Source: Nemophila menziesii
Lineage: Eukaryota > Streptophyta > Magnoliopsida > Boraginales > Hydrophyllaceae
Direction of reading: 5' to 3'
DNA length: 64,000 nucleotides
NCBI GenBank assembly: GCA_029959085.1
Contig: JARWIR010000011.1
Coordinates: 12,587,840 to 12,651,839, forward strand
Shown: positions 21,517 to 32,500 of the stretch, in pieces
How positions within the stretch are numbered: position 1 is the first letter of the stretch
How the letters are laid out: each line of letters begins with the position of its first letter
Notes under the pieces: model-generated
Database searches by the model: none
What the model was told of the DNA's origin: nothing
Seen by the model: only the letters and a program-made list of their open reading frames with translations
Program-made: the position numbers and the translations under genes

Positions 21517-21967
21517 GGAGGTTTTCCCCTAAGTCTACCTGGACGGGAGTTAGGAGGAATAAAAAATCATGGATATTGTGTATGTATCATATAATTCTCA
21601 CTTAGATAATAATCACAGAACAAGGCTAGTGGGGATTAATTGATAGTTCTCGAGCTAAACTCTCATAAATCTTCTCTTCTATATGTTATTTTCATGTCTT
21701 CGTTTTTCTTAATTTAAATTAGTTATTAATTGTTAGAGTCATAAAACCAAATAAACATTTTAGTGTCTTTAGCGTATTATCTTCTCAACTTCTTTTATTG
21801 GACTAAGTAATTGAATTATTTATATTTTACTTTCATAGATCTTGAGAACGAATCTTACTTATTAATTATAACTTGCAAAAGATCTGTGCATTTGTAGTGA
21901 GTTTCTCGTAGTGGTATAAGGTGTTTGTTCTTTTATTTATATAATTATCATACCCTTGCATCCACCA
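21517..21967 (+). repeat. Athila-like LTR remnant (U5 side), copy B
   Basis: Colinear with the ends of the Athila-type LTRs here: CTAGTGGGGATT, then GAGCTAAACTCTCATA, GAACGAATCTTA, AACTTGCAAAAGA, TAAGGTGTTTG and a CATACCC...CCACCA end. The part before resembles the other LTR (GTCTACCTGGACGGGAG versus GTCCACCCTGACGGGGG at 53815). No primer site follows; instead TGTTATAC begins immediately. Confidence 0.65.
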
Positions 21968-22380
21968 TGTTATACTTAATTCCTTGTGTTTGTAATAGCA
22001 CAAATATTTACTTAATTTTGTGAAGTTGTTATAAAGGGTTTTGTGTTCTAACCCCAGGTTAAAGAGAAGTGAAGATTAGCTGAGAATCTTGCAAATACTA
22101 ATGTGGACACCTTAGTTAGTGAAGTAGGAAAACTGAATCATTGTACATCGTTGTTTATCTTTCTTTCCCTACACTCTTTACGATCCCCACTCTATATGTT
22201 CGATTAGATTCTTGTATGAATATTTTCTCTCTTAATATCCATTAGCTAACTATAACTTATGGTATTCTAGATAACTTACAAAATAATATTTTATATAAAA
22301 TTATCCTATTAATTTCCATAGTCATATTCAATCCTGTTTCTAGGACTTATGTTGAATATTAGTTGGTATCAAATCCTAGC
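21968..22380 (+). repeat. Copia-like LTR end and primer binding site, copy B
   Basis: From TGTTATACTTAATTCC, through TGTGTTCTAACC, GGACACCTTAGTTAGTG and CCCTACACTCTTTACGATCC, to TTGGTATCAAATCC at 22363-22376. Copia elements have TGGTATCAGAGC complementary to initiator tRNA-Met; here the second half has drifted. The same layout recurs at 44553-44994 and 62387-62830. Confidence 0.6.
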
Positions 22381-22833
22381 ACTATTGACAAGGTTAACAT
22401 TACTAAACTTCCGATTTGGGTGAAATTGATAAATGTTCCAATGAATCTTTGGACACAAAGAGGGTTAGGATATGTCGCGAGTGGTGTAGGTGTTCCAATT
22501 CAGATGGATACGATAACTGAATCTAAAACAAGGCTTGGGTATGCGCGTGTTTGTGTTGAGATTGATATAAATGATGAATTACCAGAGGAAGTATATGTGG
22601 ATATAGGCCTAGATGAATTACAAGTTGTGAAAGTTGAATATGAATGGAGGCCTATTGTATGTAAGAAGGGCATTAAATTAGGACATGTTGAGAGCAAATG
22701 CTTGAATGTTCAGAAGGTGTGGATTCCTAAAACAATAGCAAAACCTGTAAAAAATGTGGATAAAGGTAAGAACAAAGTGGAGGAGTGGAGTATTGTGAGG
22801 AGTAATAAGAAGAATGGAAATAAACAAGGATAG
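22381..22833 (+). pseudogene. LINE ORF1 fragment (DUF4283 domain), copy 1
   Basis: The frame reads ITKLPIWVKLINVPMNLWTQ, LGYVASGVGVPIQMD, RLGYARVCVEIDINDELPEE and VKVEYEWRPIVCKKG with HVESKC, the DUF4283/zinc-knuckle part of plant L1-type LINE ORF1. The stop is at 22831-22833. There is no start codon and no LINE 5' end: the fragment begins abruptly after AATCCTAGC, the end of the copia primer region. The last knuckle positions look degenerate (IVCKKGIKLGHVESKC, where relatives have two cysteines at the front). It belongs with the endonuclease fragment that follows. Confidence 0.85.
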
Positions 22834-23611
22834 TCAAGCTCTGCAATTACAACAAATAAGTATAATGAGTTGAAAATTACAGAAGGTATAGAGATTGATC
22901 AAGATGTTTTAATATTTATCAACGACCTCCAATCATATGAATATTGCAGTGTGAATTTTAGAGGGCTAAATAACCTCCTTCGTCAACTAGATGTGAAGGA
23001 GTTTGTAGTTAGTAATAAAGTGCGAGTAATTGGTTTACTTGAAACGAAAGTGAAGAGTAACAATTACTCCTCTATAATAAGTGCACATTTCTCTCATCTA
23101 GAAATGTTGCACAATTATAATAAAGATGAAAATGGCAAAATTTGGGTTTTATGGGATATGAATTATGCTGATATAAATCTAGTTTATCAAATATCTCAAG
23201 CTATGTTAATTGAATTAAAAGTTAATGAGAACAATGACATATTTTACATTATGTTTGTATAGGCAGGTAGTAATGATAGTGAGAGAAGGCTGTTATGGGA
23301 GGATATGATTATATGGAGTAAGAAGTATTAGAAGGAAAAGTTATGTATAATGGGTGACTTCAATGAAATATTAAGTATAAAGGACAGGATGAATAGTACT
23401 GTAATAGAAAAATGTGCGCTAGAATTCAAAGAATGCATTGAGGATGCAAATCTATACGAGCACAATTATGGAGGGAAATTCTACACATGAACTAATAAAA
23501 CTAAAAGTGATCAAATTCGAGCAAGCAGAATAGATAGAGTGTTCATTAATACTAGATGGTTAGACACTATAGCCTCTAGTGTTAGTATTCATCCACCATC
23601 TACCTCTGATC
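22834..23611 (+). pseudogene. LINE endonuclease fragment (start of ORF2), copy 1
   Basis: The apurinic-type endonuclease domain is readable in one frame with three stops. It shows NFRGLNNLLRQ, VRVIGLLETKVK, NGKIWVLWDMNYADI, MFV(stop)AGSNDSERRLLWED, CIMGDFNEIL, YGGKFYT(stop)TNKTKSDQ, RIDRVFINTRWLD and a final STSDHE. GDFN, the RIDR motif and the SDH motif are the catalytic signatures of the EEP superfamily. Stops at about 23260, 23329 and 23488 make it dead. It breaks off exactly at GATCATGAAAGATCAC, where copia gag sequence resumes; no reverse transcriptase and no poly(A) tail follow. Confidence 0.88.
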
Positions 23612-24420
23612 ATGAAAGATCACAAAGATCTCACTTATAACGATATATCGAAACTCACTAACAAAAACAATGCAATGTATACAATCATTTGCAAATTGAG
23701 TCTCATTAAGTATAGCCAAGTTAGTGAATGTTATTCGCCTCATGAAATGTGGGAGATTTTGTAGCCATCATATCAGGTAAGGTGGATATCAAATAAACTA
23801 TGGTTGATCTTTATATCAAAAAATTAGAACTTTTTTAAATGGAGCCCGATAATACCTCAAATGCAATGCATCAAAGATTCTCAAACATCGTAAACACTTT
23901 GAAGACTATTGTTCAAACCTACATCAACAAAGAGCAGTGCTAAAAACTTAAATATGTTCTTCCAAAGAAATACAAGACAAAGATAACGCCTACAAAAGAC
24001 ACAAAAGATCTCTAAATATTGAAGGTTCATGAGCTTATATGAAATCTCATGACGAAAGAACATGTGTTTGAAGATGAAATATTAAGAGAGGATGATTTGA
24101 AAAAGAGTTCAAAAATCCATGGTCTTTAATTCTTCAATTAGCAAGAAGAAGGAAAGAAAGGAAAAGAAGAAAAGTGAAGTGGAAGAGAATTCCGATGAAG
24201 AAGAGACTAGTGAAGATCAAGAACTGGCTATGTTGGCAAAAGATATGAAGAGATTTATAAGATATAAAAGATTTTCCATAAAAGAAGCTCTCACACCCCC
24301 TTTTAAAGAGAATGTGAGAGCCATCAAGCAAGAAGAACCTACTAGCTATAATTTGTAGAAGATAGGAGATATCAAATAATATTTTCTTTTTTTACGAAAA
24401 GAAAATTTAAAAAGGCTACT
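23612..24420 (+). pseudogene. Copia gag (UBN2) pseudogene, copy B
   Basis: Readable UBN2 gag motifs across several frames: KDHKDL, KLTNKNNAMYTIICKLSLIK, VSECYSPHEMWEIL, then IVNTLKTIVQTYINKEQC, VLPKKYKTKITPTKDTKDL and HELI. A lysine- and glutamate-rich linker follows (SEVEENSDEEETSEDQELAM). The zinc knuckle is degenerate (EEPTSYNL, stop, KIGDIK), where the copy at 36225 still has CYNCKKIGHIKKYF. Many stops and frameshifts. Its first ~60 codons were replaced by the LINE fragment. No protease or pol follows. Confidence 0.8.
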
Positions 24421-25051
24421 CATTCAAATATCACTTTGGATGGTCTAAATTCTAATGAATAAGATAATGAAAGCTAGCATGTGAACCTAGTCTCATTCTT
24501 GGCAGATATGAATAATATGAAGATGCTTCTTGATATGATAACAACTCAACAAAACAGATGAATGGCGATTGTTAACTCACTATGAATTAATGGTAAAAAT
24601 GATGAGGTAACTTCTAAATATAGTATTTGTTTATCAAATAGTGATACTAGTGAGGAAGATAGTCATGATGCTTTTAATTCTCTTATATAACTCACTACAT
24701 TCTTAGAATATCATGCACAAACTTTCAACTATTTTTTTTAGGTGAAAAAGTAATTCTCTATATGTAAAGAACTTTAACAATTTTTGACATGGTGTTAGTT
24801 GTATTGGTAACCGTAAGTAGTACTCATTATCGAGGTCTTGTTTGGAAACATTTTTTTCATTTTGGAAACTAAAAGCACTTCTGAATGAAAGCAACTCTTT
24901 TAGAAAAATATTAATTATTTGGAAAAGTATTAAAAGTGTTTTAAAGGGGTTTATAAGTATAATTTTCAAACATACTTTCATTATTATTTTCATGTTGTAT
25001 TTTTGTTGATATTATTTATGTATTAAACAAGAAAATAGAGATTTGGTGACA
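24421..25051. other. Degenerate region after gag
   Basis: Remnants such as MLLDMITTQQN and SNSDTSEEDSHDAF suggest a degraded continuation of gag. After about 24720 it is noncoding, with paired AAAAGCACTT and AAAAGTGTTTTAAAGGGG. No intact ORF. Confidence 0.5.
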
Positions 25052-25290
25052 CAATTTTTATCCTTTACCGACTATATCGGCGGGTCGCCATATATATTGT
25101 CAACGATCTACGCGACCGTCGTTTTTGTAATACCGACGCTTTCAGTACATCGTCTCTATTGTGGGTTGTTATTATGGACGTATATAACAAAGCATCACCT
25201 ACACCAGGAGCATCGGCAAATAGGTTACAGTGTTTGCGGACACTTTACCTCATAACGTCAGCAAATTGGTTATAGATTTTGCAGAGGCTG
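25052..25290. repeat. GC-rich internal-repeat block, copy B
   Basis: Starts TTTACCGACTATATCGGCGG. It contains repeated GGTTATAG...TTTGC(A/G)GA blocks spaced about 50 bp (three in fuller copies at 36944-37225 and 48793-49085) plus CGACG-rich inverted pairs. This looks like the subterminal region of a DNA transposon, but no terminus could be fixed. Confidence 0.6.
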
Positions 25291-27220
25291 TAATAGATAG
25301 ATTCGAGAAATGGGTGGAATAATTGTTGACATATTGACACTTTGTGTGGCTAATTATTGCAAATAAATGTTGACATAAATAAATTTTGTGTTACTAAATA
25401 TTTTAAATATATATTAACACATAATTTATAATTTTTCCTGCTATAATACAAAGAAAGTACATATTGGTGAAGTTACTTCTTTCGTAACTTTACACATGAT
25501 TATATTGAATAGATAACTCGAGAAAACAATCAACAATATTTATTCGCTTATTATTTTAATTGTATAATTTCTCCCACATATCTCTAAGAGCTACAACAGA
25601 GATTATATTATTTTCCGGAAATGAAACAAGATCAAGGAAGCATTTCCAATGCTTTTATTTTATTACGTCTATACTAGGTTTTAGAGACTCACGAATATTG
25701 CTATTTTTAGTAAAACATGCTTTAATTTATTTTACCCATGCCACCTCAAGACTCCTTAGAAAGTGATCCACTTACGACTTTGAATCCGTCATAGCTTTTT
25801 ACCACCTGTCACCACTTCTCATTTGTACTAAGATAAGATAAAATTATTGTCCTTCTTCACTAGAAGGTCTTGAATCTTTAAAAGAAAATTTCTTGAAAAG
25901 AGTCATTGAAACTACATAATTCAATAAGTTTAATTTTTACGTATTTAGTCCCCTAAACACATATCTTGACGTTAGTATAACTTTGTATTCGGGTATTAAA
26001 TAAATTACTTAGATTCATACCATACATCATCAAACACCAGCAAGTAGGGCTTTCCTAAAAAAGGCATCTACCATTTTGAAAAAATTGCCCATTATAAGTG
26101 CCCCTGGATGAAAAGGAAAGACTCCTTCTAAGACACGGGGCAGTATTATAACTCCAATTTTCGTACACTTGTTTTCTATTTTGAGATTTCTACACACATT
26201 GGTATATTTTCTACTTCGTGATTGCTTCCACAAAAATATTCTAAAAAAATTCTCCATTTCTTTTTTTCCCAATCAATCATATATCAACCGAAACTGTATT
26301 TGCAAGTGAGATCAATATATATGCCAAATGTTTAAAATTATTAACAATTTAAATATCCAATTCAAAATTGAGTTAATAAACATCAAGATGCTTCAGAAAA
26401 CAATTAGTATAGAAGAATATTCTTGCTGAAAACTCAGAAATTTCACTCACGAAATATAGAATTTGATCGAACCTGCCACAACCCGAGAAAAATCACTTGG
26501 AATTACTTCAATGCATAATAAGGATTCTCCCTTTTTTATCTTAGATCATCTGCAGCCACTGCGCTAAATGGATATTTATTGCAAAAAAAAATCAATTAAA
26601 CAAGACAGTATAAAAGAAAATTTCCCACTCTAACATCCCCTTTAATGAAATGAGCACATCACTGTTCCAAGGTAAAAGCATCCTACTATCATAAATATGA
26701 ATTTTTTTGGATATGTGTATATACATTATACACACGAGTGCAATTATACGTAAATTATATCATTTTATTTTGTAGAGTTTAATTAAAAAGTTTATTTTTT
26801 TAGACCTGGGCATTATCCTTGTGGCAATGTTATCTTTGCAGAAGAGCAAATACTGCGGTGGGTGGGGTGAGTATGAATTTGATATTTTTTTAGTAAATAT
26901 AAACTTGGAAGATGAGTTTTACTAACAAAAAGAATAAAAAAAAAGGAAGAAAATAGTTTGAAGTTTTATGATTAACGTTATGTATTATACTTAATATTGT
27001 TGACCAAGAAAAAGACTATACTTGTTTTTTATTTTAACTTCCCAAAAAATGCTTTTTATCTCAAAATATACTATTTTATTTTTTATTGGTTTAATTAAAT
27101 AATATTAAAATAATTTAATATTTGTTAAAGGATAAAACATAAATAGATAGTTATATTATAGTAAATTTAATAAAATATATAATATTGTGTATATAATATT
27201 TATAATTACATATATTTTTT
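25291..27220. other. AT-rich noncoding tail of the unit
   Basis: No ORF that is conserved as protein. Contains ATCTGCAGCCACTGCGCTAA (26549) and GACCTGGGCATTATCC (26803), landmarks repeated in most copies, and the GATGAGTTTTACTAAC start of the next unit at about 26912. Confidence 0.6.
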
Positions 27221-27462
27221 CATTGTACATCGTTGTTTATCTTTCTTTCCCTACACTCTTTACGATCCCCACTCTATATGTTCGATTAGATTCTTGTATG
27301 AATATTTCCTCTCTTAATATCCATTAGCTAACTATAACTTATGGTATTCTAGATAACTTACAAAATAATATTTTATATAAAATTATCCTATTAATTTCCA
27401 TAGTCATATTCAATCCTGTTTCTAGGACTTATGTTGAATATTAGTTGGTATCAAATCCTAGC

Positions 27463-27915
27463 ACTATTGACAAGGTTAACATTACTAAACTTCCGATTTG
27501 GGTGAAATTGATAAATGTTCCAATGAATCTTTGGACACAAAGAGGGTTAGGATATGTCGCGAGTGGTGTAGGTGTTCCAATTCAGATGGATACGATAACT
27601 GAATCTAAAACAAGGCTTGGGTATGCGCGTGTTTGTGTTGAGATTGATATAAATGATGAATTACCAGAGGAAGTATATGTGGATATAGGCCTAGATGAAT
27701 TACAAGTTGTGAAAGTTGAATATGAATGGAGGCCTATTGTATGTAAGAAGGGCATTAAATTAGGACATGTTGAGAGCAAATGCTTGAATGTTCAGAAGGT
27801 GTGGATTCCTAAAACAGTAGCAAAACCTGTCAAAAATGTGGATAAAGGTAAGAACAAAGTGGAGGAGTGGAGTATTGTGAGGAGTAATAAGAAGAATGGA
27901 AATAAACAAGGATAG
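27463..27915 (+). pseudogene. LINE ORF1 fragment (DUF4283), copy 2
   Basis: Same as 22381-22833. The only protein difference I noticed is I to V in the PKTIAKPVKN stretch. Same abrupt start after the primer region, and stop at 27913-27915. Confidence 0.85.
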
Positions 27916-28693
27916 TCAAGCTCTGCAATTACAACAAATAAGTATAATGAGTTGAAAATTACAGAAGGTATAGAGATTGATCAAGATGTTTTAATATTTA
28001 TCAACGACCTCCTTTCATATGAATATTGCAGTGTGAATTTTAGAGGGCTAAATAACCTCCTTCGTCAACTAGATGTGAAGGAGTTTGTAGTTAGTAATAA
28101 AGTGCGAGTAATTGGTTTACTTGAAACGAAAGTGAAGAGTAACAATTACTCCTCTATAATAAGTGCACATTTATCTCATCTAGAAATGTTGCACAATTAT
28201 AATAAAGATGAAAATGGCAAAATTTGGGTTTTATGGGATATGAATTATGCTGATATAAATCTAGTTTATCAAATATCTCAAGCTATGTTAATTGAATTAA
28301 AAGTTAATGAGAACAATGACATATTTTACATTATGTTTGTATAGGCAGGTAGTAATGATAGTGAGAGAAGGCTGTTATGGGAGGATATGATTATATGGAG
28401 TAAGAAGTATTAGAAGGAAAAGTTATGTATAATGGGTGACTTCAATGAAATATTAAGTATAAAGGACAGGATGAATAGTACTGTAATAGAAAAATGTGCG
28501 CTAGAATTCAAAGAATGCATTGAGGATGCAAATCTATACGAGCACAATTATGGAGGGAAATTCTACACATGAACTAATAAAACTAAAAGTGATCAAATTC
28601 GAGCAAGCAGAATAGATAGAGTGTTCATTAATACTAGATGGTTAGACACTATAGCCTCTAGTGTTAGTATTCATCCACCATCTACCTCTGATC
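27916..28693 (+). pseudogene. LINE endonuclease fragment, copy 2
   Basis: Same as 22834-23611, with the same three stops, showing they predate the tandem duplication. A few substitutions (for example Q to L in NDLQSYEY, F to L in SAHFSHLEM). Confidence 0.87.
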
Positions 28694-29502
28694 ATGAAAG
28701 ATCACAAAGATCTCACTCATAACGATATATCGAAACTCACTAACAAAAACAATGCAATGTATACAATCATTTGCAAATTGAGTCTCATTAAGTATAGCCA
28801 AGTTAGTGAATGTTATTCGCCTCATGAAATGTGGGAGATTTTGAAGCCATCATATCAGGTAAGGTGGATATCAAATAAACTATGGTTGATCTTTATATCA
28901 AAAAATTAGAACTTTTTTAAATGGAGCCCGATAATACCTCAAATGCCATGCATCAAAGATTCTCAAACATCGTAAACACTTTGAAGACTATTGTTCAAAC
29001 CTACATCAACAAAGAGCAGTGCTAAAAACTTAAATATGTTCTTCCAAAGAAATACAAGACAAAGATAACGCCTACAAAAGACACAAAAGATCTCTAAATA
29101 TTGAAGGTTCATGAGCTTATATGAAATCTCATGACGAAAGAACATGTGTTTGAAGATGAAATATTAAGAGACGATGATTTGAAAAAGAGTTTAAAAATCC
29201 ATGGTCTTTAATTCTTCAATTAGCAAGAAGAAGGAAAGAAAGGAAAAGAAGAAAAGTGAAGTGGAAGAGAATTCCGATGAAGAAGAGACTAGTGAAGATC
29301 AAGAACTGGCTATGTTGGCAAAAGATATGAAGAGATTTATAAGATATAAAAGATTTTCCATAAAAGAAGCTCTCACACCCCCTTTTAAAGAGAATGTGAG
29401 AGCCATCAAGCAAGAAGAACCTACTAGCTATAATTTGTAGAAGATAGGAGATATCAAATAATATTTTCTTTTTTTACGAAAAAAAAATTTAAAAAGGCTA
29501 CT
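28694..29502 (+). pseudogene. Copia gag (UBN2) pseudogene, copy B'
   Basis: Duplicate of 23612-24420. Here the WEIL codon run continues (WEILKPSYQ), where the first copy has a stop. Other stops and the lost zinc knuckle are shared. Confidence 0.8.
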
Positions 29503-32500
29503 CATTCAAATATCACTTTGGATGGTCTAAATTCTAATGAATAAGATAATGAAAGCTAGCATGTGAACCTAGTCTCATTCTTGGCGGATATGAATAATAT
29601 GAAGATGCTTCTTGATATGATAACAACTCAACAAAACAGATGAATGGCGATTGTTAACTCACTATGAATTAATGGTAAAAATGATGAGGTAACTTCTAAA
29701 TATAGTATTTGTTTATCAAATAGTGATACTAGTGAGGAAGATAGTCATGATGCTTTTAATTCTCTTATATAACTCACTACATTCTTAGAATATCATGCAC
29801 AAACTTTCAACTATTTTTTTTAGGTGAAAAAGTAATTCTCTATATGTAAAGAACTTTAACAATTTTTGACATGGTGTTAGTTGTATTGGTAACCGTAAGT
29901 AGTACTCATTATCGAGGTCTTGTTTGGAAACATTTTTTTCATTTTGGAAACTAAAAGCACTTCTGAATGAAAGCAACTCTTTTAGAAAAATATTAATTAT
30001 TTGGAAAAGTATTAAAAGTGTTTTAAAGGGGTTTATAAGTATAATTTTCAAACATACTTTCATTATTATTTTCATGTTGTATTTTTGTTGATATTATTTA
30101 TGTATTAAACAAGAAAATAGAGATTTGGTGACACAATTTTTATCCTTTACCGACTATATCGGCGGGTCGCCATATATATTGTCAACGATCTACGTGACCA
30201 TCGTTTTTGTAATACCGACGCTTTCAGTACATCGTCTCTATTGTGGGTTGTTATTATGGACGTATATAACAAAGCATCACCTACACCAGGAGCATCGGCA
30301 AATAGGTTATAGTGTTTGCGGACACTTTACCTCATAACGTCAGCAAATTGGTTATAGATTTTGCAGAGGCTGTAATAGATAGATTCGAGAAATGGGTGGA
30401 ATAATTGTTGACATATTGACACTTTGTGTGGCTAATTATTGCAAATAAATGTTGACATAAATAAATTTTGTGTTACTAAATATTTTAAATATATATTAAC
30501 ACATAATTTATAATTTTTCCTGCTATAATACAAAGAAAGTACATATTGGTGAAGTTACTTCTTTCGTAACTTTACACATGATTATATTGAATAGATAACT
30601 CGAGAAAACAATCAACAATATTTATTCGCTTATTATTTTAATTGTATAATTTCTCCCACATATCTCTAAGAGCTACAACAGAGATTATATTATTTTCCGG
30701 AAATGAAACAAGATCAAGGAAGCATTTCCAATGCTTTTATTTTATTACGTCTATACTAGGTTTTAGAGACTCACGAATATTGCTATTTTTAGTAAAACAT
30801 GCTTTAATTTATTTTACCCATGCCACCTCAAGACTCCTTAGAAAGTGATCCACTTACGACTTTGAATCCGTCATAGCTTTTTACCACCTGTCACCACTTC
30901 TCATTTGTACTAAGATAAGATAAAATTATTGTCCTTCTTCACTAGAAGGTCTTGAATCTTTAAAAGAAAATTTCTTGAAAAGAGTCATTGAAACTACATA
31001 ATTCAATAAGTTTAATTTTTACGTATTTAGTCCCCTAAACACATATCTTGACGTTAGTATAACTTTGTATTCGGGTATTAAATAAATTACTTAGATTCAT
31101 ACCATACATCATCAAACACCAGCAAGTAGGGCTTTCCTAAAAAAGGCATCTACCATTTTGAAAAAATTGCCCATTATAAGTGCCCCTGGATGAAAAGGAA
31201 AGACTCCTTCTAAGACACGGGGCAGTATTATAACTCCAATTTTCGTACACTTGTTTTCTATTTTGAGATTTCTACACACATTGGTATATTTTCTACTTCG
31301 AGATTGCTTCCACAAAAATATTCTAAAAAAATTCTCCATTTCTTTTTTTCCCAATCAATCATATATCAACCGAAACTGTATTTGCAAGTGAGATAAATAT
31401 ATATGCCAAATGTTTAAAATTATTAACAATTTAAATATCCAATTCAAAATTGAGTTAATAAACATCAAGATGCTTCAGAAAACAATTAGTATAGAAGAAT
31501 ATTCTTGCTGAAAACTCAGAAATTTCACTCACGAAATATAGAATTTGATCGAACCTGCCACAACCCGAGAAAAATCACTTGGAATTACTTCAATGCATAA
31601 TAAGGATTTCTCCCTTTTTTATCTTAGATCATCTGCAGCCACTGCGCTAAATGGATATTTATTGCAAAAAAAAATCAATTAAACAAGACAGTATAAAAGA
31701 AAATTTCCCACTCTAACATCCCCTTTAATGAAATGAGCACATCACTGTTCCAAGGTAAAAGCATCCTACTATCATAAATATGATTTTTTTTGGATATGTG
31801 TATATACATTATACACACGAGTGCAATTACACGTAAATTATATCATTTTATTTTGTAGAGTTTAATTAAAAAGTTTATTTTTTTAGACCTGGGCATTATC
31901 CTTGTGGACATGTTATTTTTGCAGAAGAGCAAATACTGCGGTGGGTGGGGTGAGTATGAATTTGATAATTTTTTAGTAAATATAAACTTGGAAGATGAGT
32001 TTTACTAACAAAAAGAATAAAAAAAAAGGAAGAAAATAGTTTGAAGTTTTATGATTAACGTTATGTATTATACTTAATATTGTTGACCAAGAAAAAGACT
32101 ATACTTGTTTTTTATTTTAACTTCCCAAAAAATGCTTTTTATCTCAAAATATACTATTTTATTTTTTATTGGTTTAATTAAATAATATTAAAATAATTTA
32201 ATATTTGTTAAAGGATAAAACATAAATAGATAGTTATATTATATTAAAATTTAATAAAATATATAATATTGTGTATATAATATTTATAATTACATATATA
32301 TTTTTATTTAAGTTAATAAAATCAAAATATAAATTTGAATATTGTATAAAAATAATTTCCGTGAGAATGTATATTATTATACGTAACAATAAAAATATAA
32401 TATTTTATATACTTAATGCTAGTGAAAAAAATATTTATTTTAATCTAACTAGGTTATTATACTTATAGATAGAGTTTTAGTTGACATGGAGATTTTACAC

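Larger units (their letters stand above)
22139..27220. repeat. Tandem duplication, first copy (5082 bp)
   Basis: From CATTGTACATCG (22139) to the T run at 27220, repeated at 27221-32302 with a constant offset of 5082 bp over most of its length and only scattered substitutions (well under 2% by eye). It contains the primer site, LINE fragment, gag pseudogene, GC-rich block and AT-rich tail. Confidence 0.93.
27221..32302. repeat. Tandem duplication, second copy (5082 bp)
   Basis: Second copy of 22139-27220. After 32302 the sequence runs on as in an ordinary unit (TATTTTTATTTAAGTT as at 17943), so the duplication joined a T run to CATTGTACATCG. Confidence 0.93.

Noticed and set aside
22363..22380. 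Reading the LINE ORF1 frame as a gene starting MVSNPS
   Set aside because: The first codon is TTG within the copia primer-site sequence TTGGTATCAAATCC; there is no true start codon.
25043..25255. 70-codon plus frame over the GC-rich block
   Set aside because: Begins with a non-ATG codon, not conserved in the other four copies, and overlaps a repeat block.
26030..26272. 80-codon minus frame, duplicated at 31112-31354
   Set aside because: Conserved only because the 5-kb segment is duplicated; broken in the other units (around 37960-38200).
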